From the NCBI RefSeq assembly GCF_004769195.1, contig NZ_RQET01000004.1:744001-808000 (forward strand): 64,000 nucleotides of DNA, given 5' to 3'. Every line of letters begins with the position of its first letter. Position 1 is the stretch's first letter. The DNA is from Leptospira fletcheri (GTDB lineage: Bacteria > Spirochaetota > Leptospiria > Leptospirales > Leptospiraceae). The notes under the pieces were generated by a model that made no database searches, was not told the DNA's origin, and saw nothing but the letters and a program-made list of their open reading frames with translations. This document shows positions 17,853-26,930 of this stretch, piece after piece. The position numbers and the translations under genes were made by a program.

Positions 17853-19100
17853 TTATTTGATTCCCAGTCCGGGTTTTTCCGCGCCCACAAGGATGCTCAT
17901 ATTTCCGGCGGGGTGCTTGTTCTCTTTCATTAATTGGTGAGCTTTAGCGGTTTCTTCGAACTTGAAAGTTTGCGCGAGTACCGGATCCACTTTTTTGTCG
18001 ATCACCAATTGGTTGATTCCTGCGCAGTTTTCATCGTTGGCAAAGTGGGACCCTTGCAGTCTTTTTTGCCTCATCCAAAGGTAACGTAAGTCCACGGTCG
18101 CGTTGTATCCCGTCGTGCCCGCGCAGATTACGACCATTCCTCCCGTTTCGCAAACGAATACGGAAGTGGGGATCGTCGTTTCTCCCGGATGTTCGAATAC
18201 GATTTTCGGATTTTTCCCTTTGCCAGCGATTTCCCAAATCGCTTTTCCGAATTCTCTCGCATTCTTGGTCCATTCCACAAAGACTTCGGGCTTATTGATT
18301 TCGGAAGTGAGTGCGCCCCAATGCTTGAAACGATTCCTATTGATGACGCCTGCTGCGCCGAGGTTCTTACAGAATTCTATCTTATCGTCAGAGGAAACGA
18401 CCGCGATAGGAATTCCGCCCGCTGCTTTTACGATTTGAATCGCCATAGCGCCTAGTCCGCCGGCTCCTCCCCAGATCAAAACCACGTCTCCCGGTTTTAC
18501 ATCGTTCGGCTTCCAGTGATGCAACATCCTGTATGCAGTCGCGCCGACAAGCATGTAAGCCGCAGAGGCTTCCCAGGTAAGGTGCTTCGGTTTCGGCAAG
18601 CATTGGTGGTCTTGGACCTTACAGAACTGAGCAAAGGATCCCCAGTTGGATTCATAAGCCCAGATGATTTGAGAAGGAGCAAACATGGGATCGTTGCCCT
18701 CTTTTACCCACGGATCATTTCTATCCCACATTCCGCAGTGGATTACGACTTCGTCTCCCACCTTGACGTTTTTGACGTCGGCGCCGACTTTATAAACGAT
18801 TCCGGACGCGTCCGAACCTCCGATATGGAATGGTTCGGGTTCCCCTTTTTTATTTCTCGCTGCGATCACATCGACCGGATATCCGAGACCGGCCCATACG
18901 TTATTGTAATTGATTCCGGCGGCCATTACGGCGACTAAGACTTCGTCCGGACCGATTTCCGGTACTTCGATTTCTTCCTGTTTGATGGATTGGATCGGAT
19001 CTCCGAACCTTTCGGGACGGATGACCTGTGCGTGCATTTTTTTAGGGACCACTCCTACTGGCGGAAGTTGGCCTACTGGTACGATTTCGGGTGCGCTCAT
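17853..19100 (-). CDS. ccr: Crotonyl-CoA carboxylase/reductase (or acryloyl/crotonyl-CoA reductase)
   Basis: 415 residues from ATG 19100 (a TTG at 19139 would add 13 residues). It matches the long MDR clade of Ccr: [16 protein letters not shown] near residue 63, [14 protein letters not shown], the [14 protein letters not shown] segment, the NADPH loop [17 protein letters not shown], and the late [13 protein letters not shown]. In characterised Ccr enzymes an Asn, an aromatic-Glu pair and a His hold CO2; the Asn of INYN, Tyr-Glu of AYESN and His of GSHFAN are the likely equivalents here. The reaction is crotonyl-CoA + CO2 + NADPH to ethylmalonyl-CoA. TetR and MDR genes flank it in one orientation. 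Confidence 0.82.
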   Translation of the reverse strand: MSAPEIVPVGQLPPVGVVPKKMHAQVIRPERFGDPIQSIKQEEIEVPEIGPDEVLVAVMAAGINYNNVWAGLGYPVDVIAARNKKGEPEPFHIGGSDASGIVYKVGADVKNVKVGDEVVIHCGMWDRNDPWVKEGNDPMFAPSQIIWAYESNWGSFAQFCKVQDHQCLPKPKHLTWEASAAYMLVGATAYRMLHHWKPNDVKPGDVVLIWGGAGGLGAMAIQIVKAAGGIPIAVVSSDDKIEFCKNLGAAGVINRNRFKHWGALTSEINKPEVFVEWTKNAREFGKAIWEIAGKGKNPKIVFEHPGETTIPTSVFVCETGGMVVICAGTTGYNATVDLRYLWMRQKRLQGSHFANDENCAGINQLVIDKKVDPVLAQTFKFEETAKAHQLMKENKHPAGNMSILVGAEKPGLGIK

Positions 19101-19197
19101 GCGGACCAGAAAAACGTACTTACGTTCCGATACGACCAAAAAAAACCGGTTTCTCTTCTGCTAGTCGGGCGAATTTTACGGAATTTGCGTTTTGGAT

Positions 19198-19794
19198 TCA
19201 GGGAGAATTTAGAATGAAATCGATCCTTTCTTCGATTCCTTTGACTCGATCCTCGAAAAAACGCTCGGAAGCGATGGAAAGGATCAAGCTGTGCATGGTA
19301 TCCACAAGTAGGGAAAGTTTCAGGTCCGGTCGCTTGCTCGGCGGATTCCTGGAAACGGCTGCTTCCAATAATTTTCTGTATTGGGCTCCATAATGATTCG
19401 TATATTCCAATACTAGATTTTCCGGAGCGGAATACACGAGACTGAAGGGAAGTCTGGCTCGTTCGGGAAATTGCCGGACGATATCGATAATGGACTGAAA
19501 AATGGAAATGACTTCTTCTCGGAGCCCTTTGTCTTTTATGATTCTGCTCCGAATTCCGTTCAGTATCATCAGGTGGGTGGCAACCAAGGCTTTGCGAAAC
19601 AGGTTCTCCTTGGAATGAAAATGGTGGTAAATACTTGGTTGTTCCAGGCCGCATTCCCGGCTGATTTCTCGGAGAGAGGTTCCGTGGAATCCTTTTCGGG
19701 CGAATGCGATAGCCGCCCCTTCCAGGATCCTTTCCCGGGAATTTCTATATTTTCCGTTGATAGGGTAGACCGGGCTACCGTCCTTTTTCTTCAC
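19198..19794 (-). CDS. TetR/AcrR-family transcriptional regulator
   Basis: 198 residues from GTG 19794, preceded by GAGGT. The N-terminal helix-turn-helix is classic TetR: RERILEGAAIAFARKGFHGTS followed by REISRECGLEQPSIYHHF and HSKENLF. The remaining 135 residues are the helical ligand domain. It is encoded 97 nt before ccr in the same orientation and probably controls itself and the ccr-MDR genes. A 17-bp palindrome 77 nt upstream (19871-19887) is a candidate operator. Confidence 0.85.
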   Translation of the reverse strand: MKKKDGSPVYPINGKYRNSRERILEGAAIAFARKGFHGTSLREISRECGLEQPSIYHHFHSKENLFRKALVATHLMILNGIRSRIIKDKGLREEVISIFQSIIDIVRQFPERARLPFSLVYSAPENLVLEYTNHYGAQYRKLLEAAVSRNPPSKRPDLKLSLLVDTMHSLILSIASERFFEDRVKGIEERIDFILNSP

Positions 19795-19870
19795 CGATGA
19801 ACCTCTTTTTCGAGGACACCCAGATTCGTGTCCCGTTTTTCATTTTTCGGAGGCCTTTCTTTCCGCCCAC

Positions 19871-19887
19871 CATGTTTTCGAAACATG
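19871..19887. promoter_or_regulatory. Candidate TetR operator palindrome
   Basis: CATGTTT-TCG-AAACATG is a perfect 7-bp inverted repeat with a 3-nt centre, lying 77-93 nt upstream of the TetR-type start. Size and position fit an autoregulatory operator; no protein-DNA evidence. Confidence 0.4.
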
Positions 19888-19998
19888 TATTCTTCTACGC
19901 TACAACAAATACCAGATTTCCGCAATTCAATAACAGAAGGACCGGGGCGGTAAGGGAACTTCTGAAGAAAAATCCGGAAAGTCAGGAAATCGAGCGCC

Positions 19999-20688
19999 TT
20001 AAAATTCCTTTTTGAATACTTCGAAATAGTTCTTAATTTCGCTTGTTCCTTGCAATCTCCCCTCCGTTCCGGGTTGGCTCGTTCCTGGGGACTGGGGTTG
20101 GTTGGCGGGATCGGTCGAGTCCCTGCCGAAGGCTGTGGACGGAGTGTACAACTGGCTCCCGAACAGTAGCTCGAAGTTGGCCACGTTAGACTCCGATTCT
20201 TCGAGGCGGATCTCCACTAGGAAATGATTTTCCCCATATCTCGCTTCCCATTCGTAAACGAATGCGGTTTCGGCCAATCCCGTGTATAACGGAGAGAGCT
20301 TTCTATCCTGGCTGTCCGAGATGAAGATCTGGACCATTACGGATTGGTCGGGGATTTCATGGGCCAAGCCGATTCCTAGTTTTCGCATCACTTTTCGGTC
20401 CTTGCCGTCCGGAAATTGCAGCTTGAAAATCACTGAGTTTCCTTTGAACACGGATCCGGTAAATTGGGATTTGCGATCTATAACGTAACCCCTTTCTTTC
20501 AACGTGGATCGTACGCCATCCACGAGGCTCCTCAACGTGGGAAGCCCACCGGTCAAGGATTCCTTAGGATGTACAGGGGTTCCTGCCGGAGTGGTTTGTG
20601 CGTCGCTCTCGGAATGTAAAATGAGAAATATTACGAGCAGAAACGGAAAGAATCCGGCCCTGCCTGGATCGAATCGGAAAAAGCGCAT
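19999..20688 (-). CDS. Exported hypothetical protein
   Basis: 229 residues from ATG 20688 (a TTG at 20697 adds three). The hydrophobic leader FFPFLLVIFLILHSESDAQ is a signal peptide. The mature protein is about 200 residues with a predicted mixed alpha/beta core (RSLVDGVRSTLKERGYVI; then beta-rich) and a Pro/Gln/Ser/Thr-rich low-complexity stretch near the end (NQPQSPGTSQPGTEG) before a short FEVFKKEF tail. I do not recognise the family. It is divergent from the OmpA-type lipoprotein gene and 204 nt upstream of the TetR gene. Confidence 0.6.
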   Translation of the reverse strand: MRFFRFDPGRAGFFPFLLVIFLILHSESDAQTTPAGTPVHPKESLTGGLPTLRSLVDGVRSTLKERGYVIDRKSQFTGSVFKGNSVIFKLQFPDGKDRKVMRKLGIGLAHEIPDQSVMVQIFISDSQDRKLSPLYTGLAETAFVYEWEARYGENHFLVEIRLEESESNVANFELLFGSQLYTPSTAFGRDSTDPANQPQSPGTSQPGTEGRLQGTSEIKNYFEVFKKEF

Positions 20689-20844
20689 ATGTTCCAATCA
20701 GACTAACCTCAATGCTTCTTTCTTTCCAGATTTTTTCTCACCTCGAGCCGAATTTCCGGTTAGAATAGCTTAGGATTTCGGGTGATCGATCGATAGTTTT
20801 AATATGCGTCCGCTCGAACACAAAAATCAGGGACAGGAAATGGC

Positions 20845-21531
20845 ATGAAACTGAAAAAAAAATCTGTATCTATTCTGGTGTTTCTTCTCTTTTCGACTTC
20901 GTACTGCGTTACCCAATCCAAGTACGACTCTTTGCAAGATGCTTATAACCATAAAACCAGGGATTTGGAAGCCTCCGAAAAAGAAAGACAGGGATTGCTT
21001 CGGTCCGTAGACGACCTGAAAAAATTGCAGGAAGAGACCCAACACAGGGTTTTGGAATATAGAAACCTTCTCTCCAGTTTCAAAAGTATGATCGACGCGG
21101 GAAAATTGAAGATACGGATCGTGGACGGCAGGATGGTGGTTGTTCTTTCTTCCGACATTCTTTTTCCTCCCGGTTCCGCGAGCCTTTCCGCGAAGGGCGC
21201 TGATGCGATTCGGGAAGTGACCGGAATTCTCGCCTCTTTGCAAGGGAGAAGATTCCAAGTGGAGGGTCATACGGACGACGTTCCCACGGGAGTAAAAGGC
21301 TATTCGAATTGGGAATTGGCCTCCGCAAGAGCCTTGAACGTATTGCACACGATGACGAAGGCGGGAATGCCGGAAGACAGGATCAGCGCCGCTTCGATGG
21401 GATCTTCTCGGCCGGCAATGCCGAATACGACTCCCGAAAACAAAGCCGCGAATCGTAGGATCGAGATCGTAATCGTTCCGGATTTATCCAACCTGCCCGG
21501 AATCGAAGAACTCAAGAAAATGAGCGAGTAG
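20845..21531 (+). CDS. OmpA-domain lipoprotein with coiled coil (MotB/Pal-like)
   Basis: 228 residues. The leader ends at LLFSTSYC (Cys21), a lipobox. Residues about 30-85 form a coiled coil (Leu/Glu/Lys heptads). From about 100 it is an OmpA/MotB peptidoglycan-binding domain: ILFPPGSASLSAKGADAI, FQVEGHTDDVP, SNWELASARALNVL and NRRIEIVIVPDLSNLPG. The NWELASARA and ANRRIEI motifs are the MotB/PomB-like variant of the domain. Without a membrane helix it is not a stator; it probably bridges the outer membrane and cell wall. It ends 4 nt from the convergent phosphatase gene. Confidence 0.85.
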   Translation: MKLKKKSVSILVFLLFSTSYCVTQSKYDSLQDAYNHKTRDLEASEKERQGLLRSVDDLKKLQEETQHRVLEYRNLLSSFKSMIDAGKLKIRIVDGRMVVVLSSDILFPPGSASLSAKGADAIREVTGILASLQGRRFQVEGHTDDVPTGVKGYSNWELASARALNVLHTMTKAGMPEDRISAASMGSSRPAMPNTTPENKAANRRIEIVIVPDLSNLPGIEELKKMSE

Positions 21532-21535
21532 AGAA

Positions 21536-22147
21536 TTAGGGAACCGTCTTCGCGAAAAAACTTTTGGCATCCAGCCGGATTCGGAATACTTCACAATTCC
21601 GGAGATCTTCTTTCGGTTGTAGGTTCAGCAGGAAAAGCATTCTGGAAATCCAATACCCATGGGTGCAGATTCCGACTCTGACTTGATCCGGAGTTTGCAG
21701 AATGCTTTTTAGAAAGGAAAAAATTCGCCCGTCTAGTTCCGGTTTGGTTTCCCCGTTCGGAAAGCTAAAACCGTCCCAAAGGGGATCGAAACTTTTCCAT
21801 TTGGACCAGGAATGAGCGCCGAAACGCGAATCTATGTCCGCAATATGTATTCCTTGCGCTTCTCCTAAATGCACTTCTCTTAATCTGGGATCGAAAAGGA
21901 TGGGAATTCCGAATCTTTCGGCGAGGGGGAGAACGGTTTCTTTTGCCCTGGACAAGTCGCTGGAATATACGGATTCGATTTCGTCCGCCAAAAGTGCCTC
22001 GGATAAAATTCCTACCTGCTGCTTCCCGCGGACGGATAAGGGGACGTCCAATTGTCCTTGTAGTTTGGAGAGGGCGTTCCAATCCGTTTCTCCATGGCGA
22101 AAAACGGAAAGTATCTTCGCGGATTCGGGTCGTCGTTCCTCTTTCAA
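21536..22147 (-). CDS. Histidine phosphatase-superfamily protein, possible alpha-ribazole phosphatase
   Basis: 203 residues, TTG start at 22147. The histidine-phosphatase signature is complete: FRHGETDWN (phospho-His), YSSDLSRAKETVLPLA, LREVHLGEAQGI and the second His in GICTHGYW. It lies 20 nt after cbiB at the end of the cobalamin operon, so an alpha-ribazole-5'-phosphate phosphatase (CobC) role is reasonable, but phosphoglycerate-mutase-like phosphatases of this class act on many substrates. Another histidine phosphatase sits inside the operon at 26289-26930. Its own end is 4 nt from the OmpA-type gene. Confidence 0.75.
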   Translation of the reverse strand: MKEERRPESAKILSVFRHGETDWNALSKLQGQLDVPLSVRGKQQVGILSEALLADEIESVYSSDLSRAKETVLPLAERFGIPILFDPRLREVHLGEAQGIHIADIDSRFGAHSWSKWKSFDPLWDGFSFPNGETKPELDGRIFSFLKSILQTPDQVRVGICTHGYWISRMLFLLNLQPKEDLRNCEVFRIRLDAKSFFAKTVP

Positions 22148-22167
22148 AGTTCTGATTCCTTTACCCT

Positions 22168-23121
22168 TTAGAGAAATAAATATAATGTGATTCTAATGGA
22201 ACTGAAAAGAGCCAAGGAGATCAGCGAGGTTAAAAGAACGATTCTGTTCGCTAAAAGGATATGGATCGGGGATAAGGTCTCCGTATCGTATCCCAAAAAA
22301 GGTTTTTCGCTGGCGATTCCTTGGTAGTAGTTCGTGCCGCCTAGACGGATTCCCAGCGCTCCAGCCATGGCCGCTTCGCACAGGCCGGAGTTCGGGCTCG
22401 GATGTTTTTTTCCGTCGCGATACAGAACTCTGAGAGAAAGGATCGGGTGGAGGCGGAGAAGCGTTGCGGATAGAGAGACCAAGGGGGCCGTCAACCTTGC
22501 CGGAAGAAAATTCGCAATGTCATCCATTCTGGCGGGAAGGGTTCCGAATCTCGCGTATTTCTCATTCCTGTATCCGAAGAGAGAATCCAACGTATTTACG
22601 GACCTATAGAGCATGGCCCAGGCGGGACCGCCGAAAATCGCGTAAAACAACGGCGCGGTGATTCCATCGACCAGACTTTCCGCGACGCTCTCCACACAGG
22701 CCCGGACGATTTCGCTTTCGGAAAGGTTTTGCGTATCCCTTCCGACGATCCTTCCCACCTTTTCCCGGGCCTTTTCCAGGTTTTTTTCCTCCAAGGCCAG
22801 GTGCACCGCCTGACTATGATCCAGCAGATCTCTGAGCGCTACGGCGGTATATATTATGAAAATAGAAAATATAAATTCCAAAAAGGATGAGACATGTCTC
22901 GTTGCGACGATTATTGTCCAGGGTAGAAAGAAGGAAATTAGATAAATGCATAGGGAGGTCGCGGATCCTGCTAGGAAGGGAGAAAGGAAGATTCTTCTGG
23001 TTTTTTCTTCCAAAAAGCGCGCGGTTTTTCCGATCCATCGTACCGGATGCGGCATCCAGCCGGGGTCGCCTAACGCTAAATCCAATATTAGAGCCGAAAA
23101 AACCGCGAGCTGAGGGTTCAT
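22168..23121 (-). CDS. cbiB: Adenosylcobinamide-phosphate synthase
   Basis: 317 residues, multi-spanning inner-membrane protein. The opening ALILDLALGDPGWMPHPVRWIG and the internal VESLVDGITAPLFYAIFGGP, AMLYRSVNTLDSLFGYRN and PNSGLCEAAMAGALGIRLGG segments are the CbiB/CobD family hallmarks. It joins aminopropanol (phosphate) to adenosylcobyric acid to give adenosylcobinamide (phosphate). Its ATG overlaps the stop of the cobD-cobQ fusion (ATGA, 23118-23121), fitting direct hand-over: the fusion supplies both substrates of CbiB. Confidence 0.93.
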   Translation of the reverse strand: MNPQLAVFSALILDLALGDPGWMPHPVRWIGKTARFLEEKTRRIFLSPFLAGSATSLCIYLISFFLPWTIIVATRHVSSFLEFIFSIFIIYTAVALRDLLDHSQAVHLALEEKNLEKAREKVGRIVGRDTQNLSESEIVRACVESVAESLVDGITAPLFYAIFGGPAWAMLYRSVNTLDSLFGYRNEKYARFGTLPARMDDIANFLPARLTAPLVSLSATLLRLHPILSLRVLYRDGKKHPSPNSGLCEAAMAGALGIRLGGTNYYQGIASEKPFLGYDTETLSPIHILLANRIVLLTSLISLALFSSIRITLYLFL

Positions 23122-25721
23122 TTAAAACCTAGAAGGCCGTAAATGGCGGATATGTCCACGGATTCCCGAACGCCTTTGGCCAGACGATTGATCTTGGATT
23201 CCACGTCGTAATTGCAAGTCACTCTTCCTACCGGTTGCATCCCTTTTTGTACTCGGATCTTATCGATAAAATGTCTTCGGAACTCGTCTCCGTCAAAAAC
23301 TCCGTGCAAATACGTTCCCCAAATCCTTCCGTTCCTTTCGGAATGACCCAAGGGACTCCCTTCGTCGGAAACGAAGGCCACCGGAATTTGCTCCTGCAGT
23401 TCCGTGGTTCCATGATGGATTTCGTAACCGTAAACCGTCTTGCCTGACGGGGAATGGATTCCGGAAACTTGTTTCAACGCCTTTTCCTTTTGGAGAGTGG
23501 TTTCCAGGGGAAGAAGACCCAGACCCTCCGATGTTCCGCGATTCGATTCGATCGAATGCGGATCGTTGATCCGATTTCCTAGAATTTGATAGCCTCCGCA
23601 GATTCCTACGATCTCGGTGGCCCCGTTTTGCACGAGGGAAAAGATAGTCTTCGCAAAACCGGAGTCGTTCAGGAATTGCATGTCCGAGGCGACGTTTTTG
23701 CTTCCACCCAGAATTAATACGTCAGGAGATCCCACGTCCTTGGGAGAACGTGCGATTCTGACGCGCACATCCGCTTCCCATCGGAGCGCGTCCACGTCCG
23801 TATGGTTCGAGATTCTAGGCGTATCGATCAGCACGACGTCGATCCGATTCCCGAGAGCGGATTTGTCGCTCAAGTTTCCGGATTTGAACTCGAGAGAATC
23901 CTCTTCGGGCAAGCTGAGGTCGTCGAAATGCGGAACCACTCCGAATACCCGTTTTCCGGTGTATGTTTCCAGATAACGTACGCCGGGAAGCAGCAATTCA
24001 GGAATGCCTCTCAGACGATTGATGATGAATCCCGAGACTAGACTTCTCTCCCATTCGGCCATGGTATCCAGGGATCCGACTAGTGCGCCGAAGACGCCCC
24101 CGTGGTCGATGTTTCCCACAATAAGCACTTTAGCTTCCGCATAGCAAGCCATATTCATGTTTACAATATCATTATTTTTTAAATTTACTTCCGATACGCT
24201 TCCTGCGCCTTCGATTACCACCGCCTCGAATTCGTCCGCCAGAGAGTCGTAGGAACGTTTGACCTCTTCGAATGCCTTCGGTTTAAATTCGGTATAGTCC
24301 CGGAAGTCCATGCCTCCGACCGGTTTTCCGTTGAGTATGACCTGGGAATCTTTTTCACTGGAAGGTTTAAGAAGGACCGGATTCATTCGGACGTCCGGAG
24401 TAACTCCCGCTGCCTGAGCCTGTAGCGCCTGTGCCCTTCCGATTTCGCCTCCTCCGGGAGTGACGAAGGAATTCAACGCCATATTCTGGGACTTGAACGG
24501 CGCCACGTCGATTCCGTCTTGGCGGAGAATTCTACAAAAAGCGGCAGCCATTAGGCTTTTTCCCACGTTCGAGGCGGTGCCTTGTATCATCAGCGCCGGA
24601 GCTTTTCTTTTGGTTTTCGGAAGCGGTCCGACGGATTCTGTGTCGTTTAGGATTTTTCGTAAGGAATCCGTTAACGTCTCGTTTTCCTTAGGGGTCCTTA
24701 CTGCAACACGAATAAAATCGGATGCGATTCCTTTTGTGCCGTCGAATCTTCTGACGGATATTTTATGTTCTTTTAATAATCGATCGCACACTTCGGAAAC
24801 GGAAAGTTTTTGCAGGGAAAGTTTTAAAAGGAGAAAATTCGCGTCGCCGGTAAAGACCCGAATTTGCCTGAGGGACTCCATCCCTTTTAAGAGGGAATTT
24901 TTCCAATCTTGTACGTTCGCCCGGGAGAGCCGGAAGAATTCTTCGTCTTCCGTAGCCTTTTCCAGGATTGCCGCGGAAAGTCTGTTGAGTGACCAAAGAG
25001 GCAATTCCTGTTCCAGGCGCCTACAAATACCGGGGGCTGCGACGCAAAACCCGATCCTTAATCCGGGAAGGGCAAGGATCTTCGTAAGGGATTTCAGCAC
25101 GATTACGTTCGGAGAACCGTCTTTCAAAAAGGTCTTTCCCGTCGGACAAAAATCTAGAAAGGATTCATCCAAGACCCAGATCGTTTCTTTATGGCGGCGA
25201 ATCAGTTCTCCGATCTTTTTCTCATCCAGGATTTTTCCCGTAGGGTTATTGGGATGTCCCAGGAGAACCAGATTTTTTTCCGTTTTCCGGCGAATCAGTA
25301 GGGCATCGAGGGCTTCATAGTCCGGTTCGAATTCGTTTTCCTCGGTTAAGAACAGTTTTTCGATCGGAATCCCGTTTTTTTTCAACACGGATTCGTAATC
25401 CGCATAGGACGGAACGAATAGGATCGCATTCGTAGAATTTAATATTCGGGGGAGGAAATACAGGAGTTCGGAGGCTCCGTTTCCTAAAACGATGTTTTCG
25501 GCTTTTACCCCCCAGTTTTTTTCCATGGAACGTTTTACGGATCCGTAATGTGGATCCGGATAATGGATCAATCTGCTGATTTGCGATCCGATCAAAGGCC
25601 TGACCCAGTCCGGAAGACCTCTCGGATTGATGTTCGCGGAAAAATCCGTAATTTCTTCAAGGACGCAGCCCAGTTCGGTCGCGATGGCGTCGACGTTTCC
25701 GCCGTGTTCAGAAATTTCCAC
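23118..25721 (-). CDS. Fused threonine-phosphate decarboxylase (CobD) and cobyric acid synthase (CobQ)
   Basis: 867 residues, two enzymes in one chain. Residues 1-360 are a PLP class I/II aminotransferase fold of the Salmonella CobD type: GNGASELLYFLPR, HPNNPTGK, and the PLP Lys in SLTKILALPGLRIG (Lys214). It should make aminopropanol phosphate from threonine phosphate. A short linker leads to CobQ from about residue 373: P-loop IQGTASNVGKS, KSQNMALNSFVTPGGGEIGR, VIEGAGSVSEVNL, then the glutaminase part with nucleophile Cys in GICGGYQILG and His in GTYLHGVF. CobQ amidates adenosylcobyrinate diamide four times. GTG 25721 has AAGGAGAA ahead. It overlaps cobU by 14 nt and cbiB by 4 nt. Confidence 0.92.
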   Translation of the reverse strand: MEISEHGGNVDAIATELGCVLEEITDFSANINPRGLPDWVRPLIGSQISRLIHYPDPHYGSVKRSMEKNWGVKAENIVLGNGASELLYFLPRILNSTNAILFVPSYADYESVLKKNGIPIEKLFLTEENEFEPDYEALDALLIRRKTEKNLVLLGHPNNPTGKILDEKKIGELIRRHKETIWVLDESFLDFCPTGKTFLKDGSPNVIVLKSLTKILALPGLRIGFCVAAPGICRRLEQELPLWSLNRLSAAILEKATEDEEFFRLSRANVQDWKNSLLKGMESLRQIRVFTGDANFLLLKLSLQKLSVSEVCDRLLKEHKISVRRFDGTKGIASDFIRVAVRTPKENETLTDSLRKILNDTESVGPLPKTKRKAPALMIQGTASNVGKSLMAAAFCRILRQDGIDVAPFKSQNMALNSFVTPGGGEIGRAQALQAQAAGVTPDVRMNPVLLKPSSEKDSQVILNGKPVGGMDFRDYTEFKPKAFEEVKRSYDSLADEFEAVVIEGAGSVSEVNLKNNDIVNMNMACYAEAKVLIVGNIDHGGVFGALVGSLDTMAEWERSLVSGFIINRLRGIPELLLPGVRYLETYTGKRVFGVVPHFDDLSLPEEDSLEFKSGNLSDKSALGNRIDVVLIDTPRISNHTDVDALRWEADVRVRIARSPKDVGSPDVLILGGSKNVASDMQFLNDSGFAKTIFSLVQNGATEIVGICGGYQILGNRINDPHSIESNRGTSEGLGLLPLETTLQKEKALKQVSGIHSPSGKTVYGYEIHHGTTELQEQIPVAFVSDEGSPLGHSERNGRIWGTYLHGVFDGDEFRRHFIDKIRVQKGMQPVGRVTCNYDVESKINRLAKGVRESVDISAIYGLLGFK

Positions 25722-26301
25722 TGGAATCGTATTCTCCTTGGTGCGGTCCGGAATTCGGTTTGAGTCTCAGCGGGATTCCGCTTACCAAAAAAAACGCCTC
25801 GTCCGACTCCGAGGCTAGCGTACGATTGCAGGTTCCCAAAAGATCCCGATAGGATCGGGAAAGCGCCGAGTCCGGAACCAATCCGAGGCCCACTTCTCCG
25901 CTCACGAAGATCACTTTTCCCGGAAATCCCGACCTCACGGAACGCAGCATCTCTGAGGTTATGGAAACGACGGTGCTTTCCTCCAAGGTTTGTCCCTTCT
26001 GCTGCGCATCGTACATCAGATTGTTGATCCACAGACTTAGGCAGTCTACGATCGTCACCGTCTCTTCCTGAGAGGAGAATTTCAGAAAAACTCCGTTCAA
26101 ATCCAACGGCTCCTCCACGGTATCCCAACCTTGGCCTCTTCTTTCCTCTTTGTGTTTGAGAATCCTACGGTCCATTTCCTCGTCGATTTTCGGGCAGGTC
26201 GCGATAAAGATTCTTCGCCCGGGCAAGGTCAGGGCGGTATCCAAAGCGAATCCGCTTTTTCCGCTTCTGTTCCCGCCCGTTACGAGGATTATGCCGGCCA
26301 T
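25708..26301 (-). CDS. cobU: Adenosylcobinamide kinase/guanylyltransferase
   Basis: 197 residues. The P-loop ILVTGGNRSGKSGFA at the N-terminus and the RRILKHKEERRGQGWDTVEEP region (His that is guanylylated) are the CobU/CobP signature, with VDCLSLWINNLM after it. It phosphorylates adenosylcobinamide and transfers GMP to form adenosyl-GDP-cobinamide, in the cytoplasm. Overlaps both neighbours (13-14 nt). Its product is the substrate of CobS, which is not in this window. Confidence 0.93.
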   Translation of the reverse strand: MAGIILVTGGNRSGKSGFALDTALTLPGRRIFIATCPKIDEEMDRRILKHKEERRGQGWDTVEEPLDLNGVFLKFSSQEETVTIVDCLSLWINNLMYDAQQKGQTLEESTVVSITSEMLRSVRSGFPGKVIFVSGEVGLGLVPDSALSRSYRDLLGTCNRTLASESDEAFFLVSGIPLRLKPNSGPHQGEYDSSGNF

Positions 26302-26930
26302 CTCCCCTCCGATACTGTTCCGTAGAAATTCAGTCCGACTAAACCGGCGCGACCGCTTTTATCTATTTCTAGAACGGAAACGGATCCGGAAAAGAGTCTA
26401 AATCGGACGTACTCTTTCGGAGGAAGCTCCAGAAACAGACAGATTAGAATCGCGAGAAGACCTCCGTGAGAAAAGAATATTACGTTCTTTTTATTTTCTA
26501 ATTCCGTCTTTGCGAATTTCTTTAAGCGCTCCGCGCGCTCTAGAAAGGAGGATATCCTTTCTCCTCCTTCGAATTCCAAGTCCGGATCCAAAACGGAAAA
26601 TCGTTCCGCATCGGAGGGCCGGGAGTTATAGAATTCCGTAAAAGACCTATTTTGCCAGATTCCGAAACGGAGTTCTTCCAAAGAATCCAAGGTCCGACAT
26701 TCGAGAGAAGAAAGAAATTTCATACGTTTCAGCGACTCCGTACATATTAGCGAAGGACTCGCAAATAGGGAGACGTTTCCGGGATCCACTCTTTCCGATA
26801 AATTCCTGTCTATCTCCTCCGCTTCTTTCGTTCCTGCCAGAGAAAGTCCGAAATTTCCTCCGTCAGAAAAAACTCCTCTTCGCCGATTTTCCGTTTGGGG
26901 ATGGCGGATCAAGTACAAGGTCGACTTCAT
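26289..26930 (-). CDS. Histidine phosphatase-family protein in the cobalamin operon (CobC candidate)
   Basis: 213 residues from ATG 26930, which overlaps the cbiZ stop by 4 nt (a longer start at 26963 would run into cbiZ). The signature reads LYLIRHPQTENRRRG: the usual RHG is RHP here. The second His is in FFSHGGLLAILI, and FASPSLICTESLKRM plus LEELRFGIWQNRSF match CobC/GpmB-type phosphatases. Location between cbiZ and cobU makes alpha-ribazole phosphatase (removal of phosphate from the lower-ligand nucleotide) the best guess. It is the stronger CobC candidate of the two in the window. Confidence 0.78.
   Translation of the reverse strand: MKSTLYLIRHPQTENRRRGVFSDGGNFGLSLAGTKEAEEIDRNLSERVDPGNVSLFASPSLICTESLKRMKFLSSLECRTLDSLEELRFGIWQNRSFTEFYNSRPSDAERFSVLDPDLEFEGGERISSFLERAERLKKFAKTELENKKNVIFFSHGGLLAILICLFLELPPKEYVRFRLFSGSVSVLEIDKSGRAGLVGLNFYGTVSEGRWPA

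Noticed and set aside
19814..19840. Plus-strand hairpin GGACAC/GTGTCC followed by TTTTT
   Set aside because: It looks like a terminator but no plus-strand gene ends nearby; probably chance or part of the TetR leader.
19797..20015. Possible small plus-strand gene between the TetR gene and the exported protein
   Set aside because: It overlaps the 3' end of the minus-strand gene, has no ribosome site, and its Phe/Arg-rich translation resembles random sequence.
24460..25320. 286-codon plus-strand open frame opposite the cobD-cobQ fusion
   Set aside because: Antisense shadow: Arg/Ser/Phe-rich translation, no motif, while the minus strand encodes an uninterrupted enzyme with its catalytic residues.
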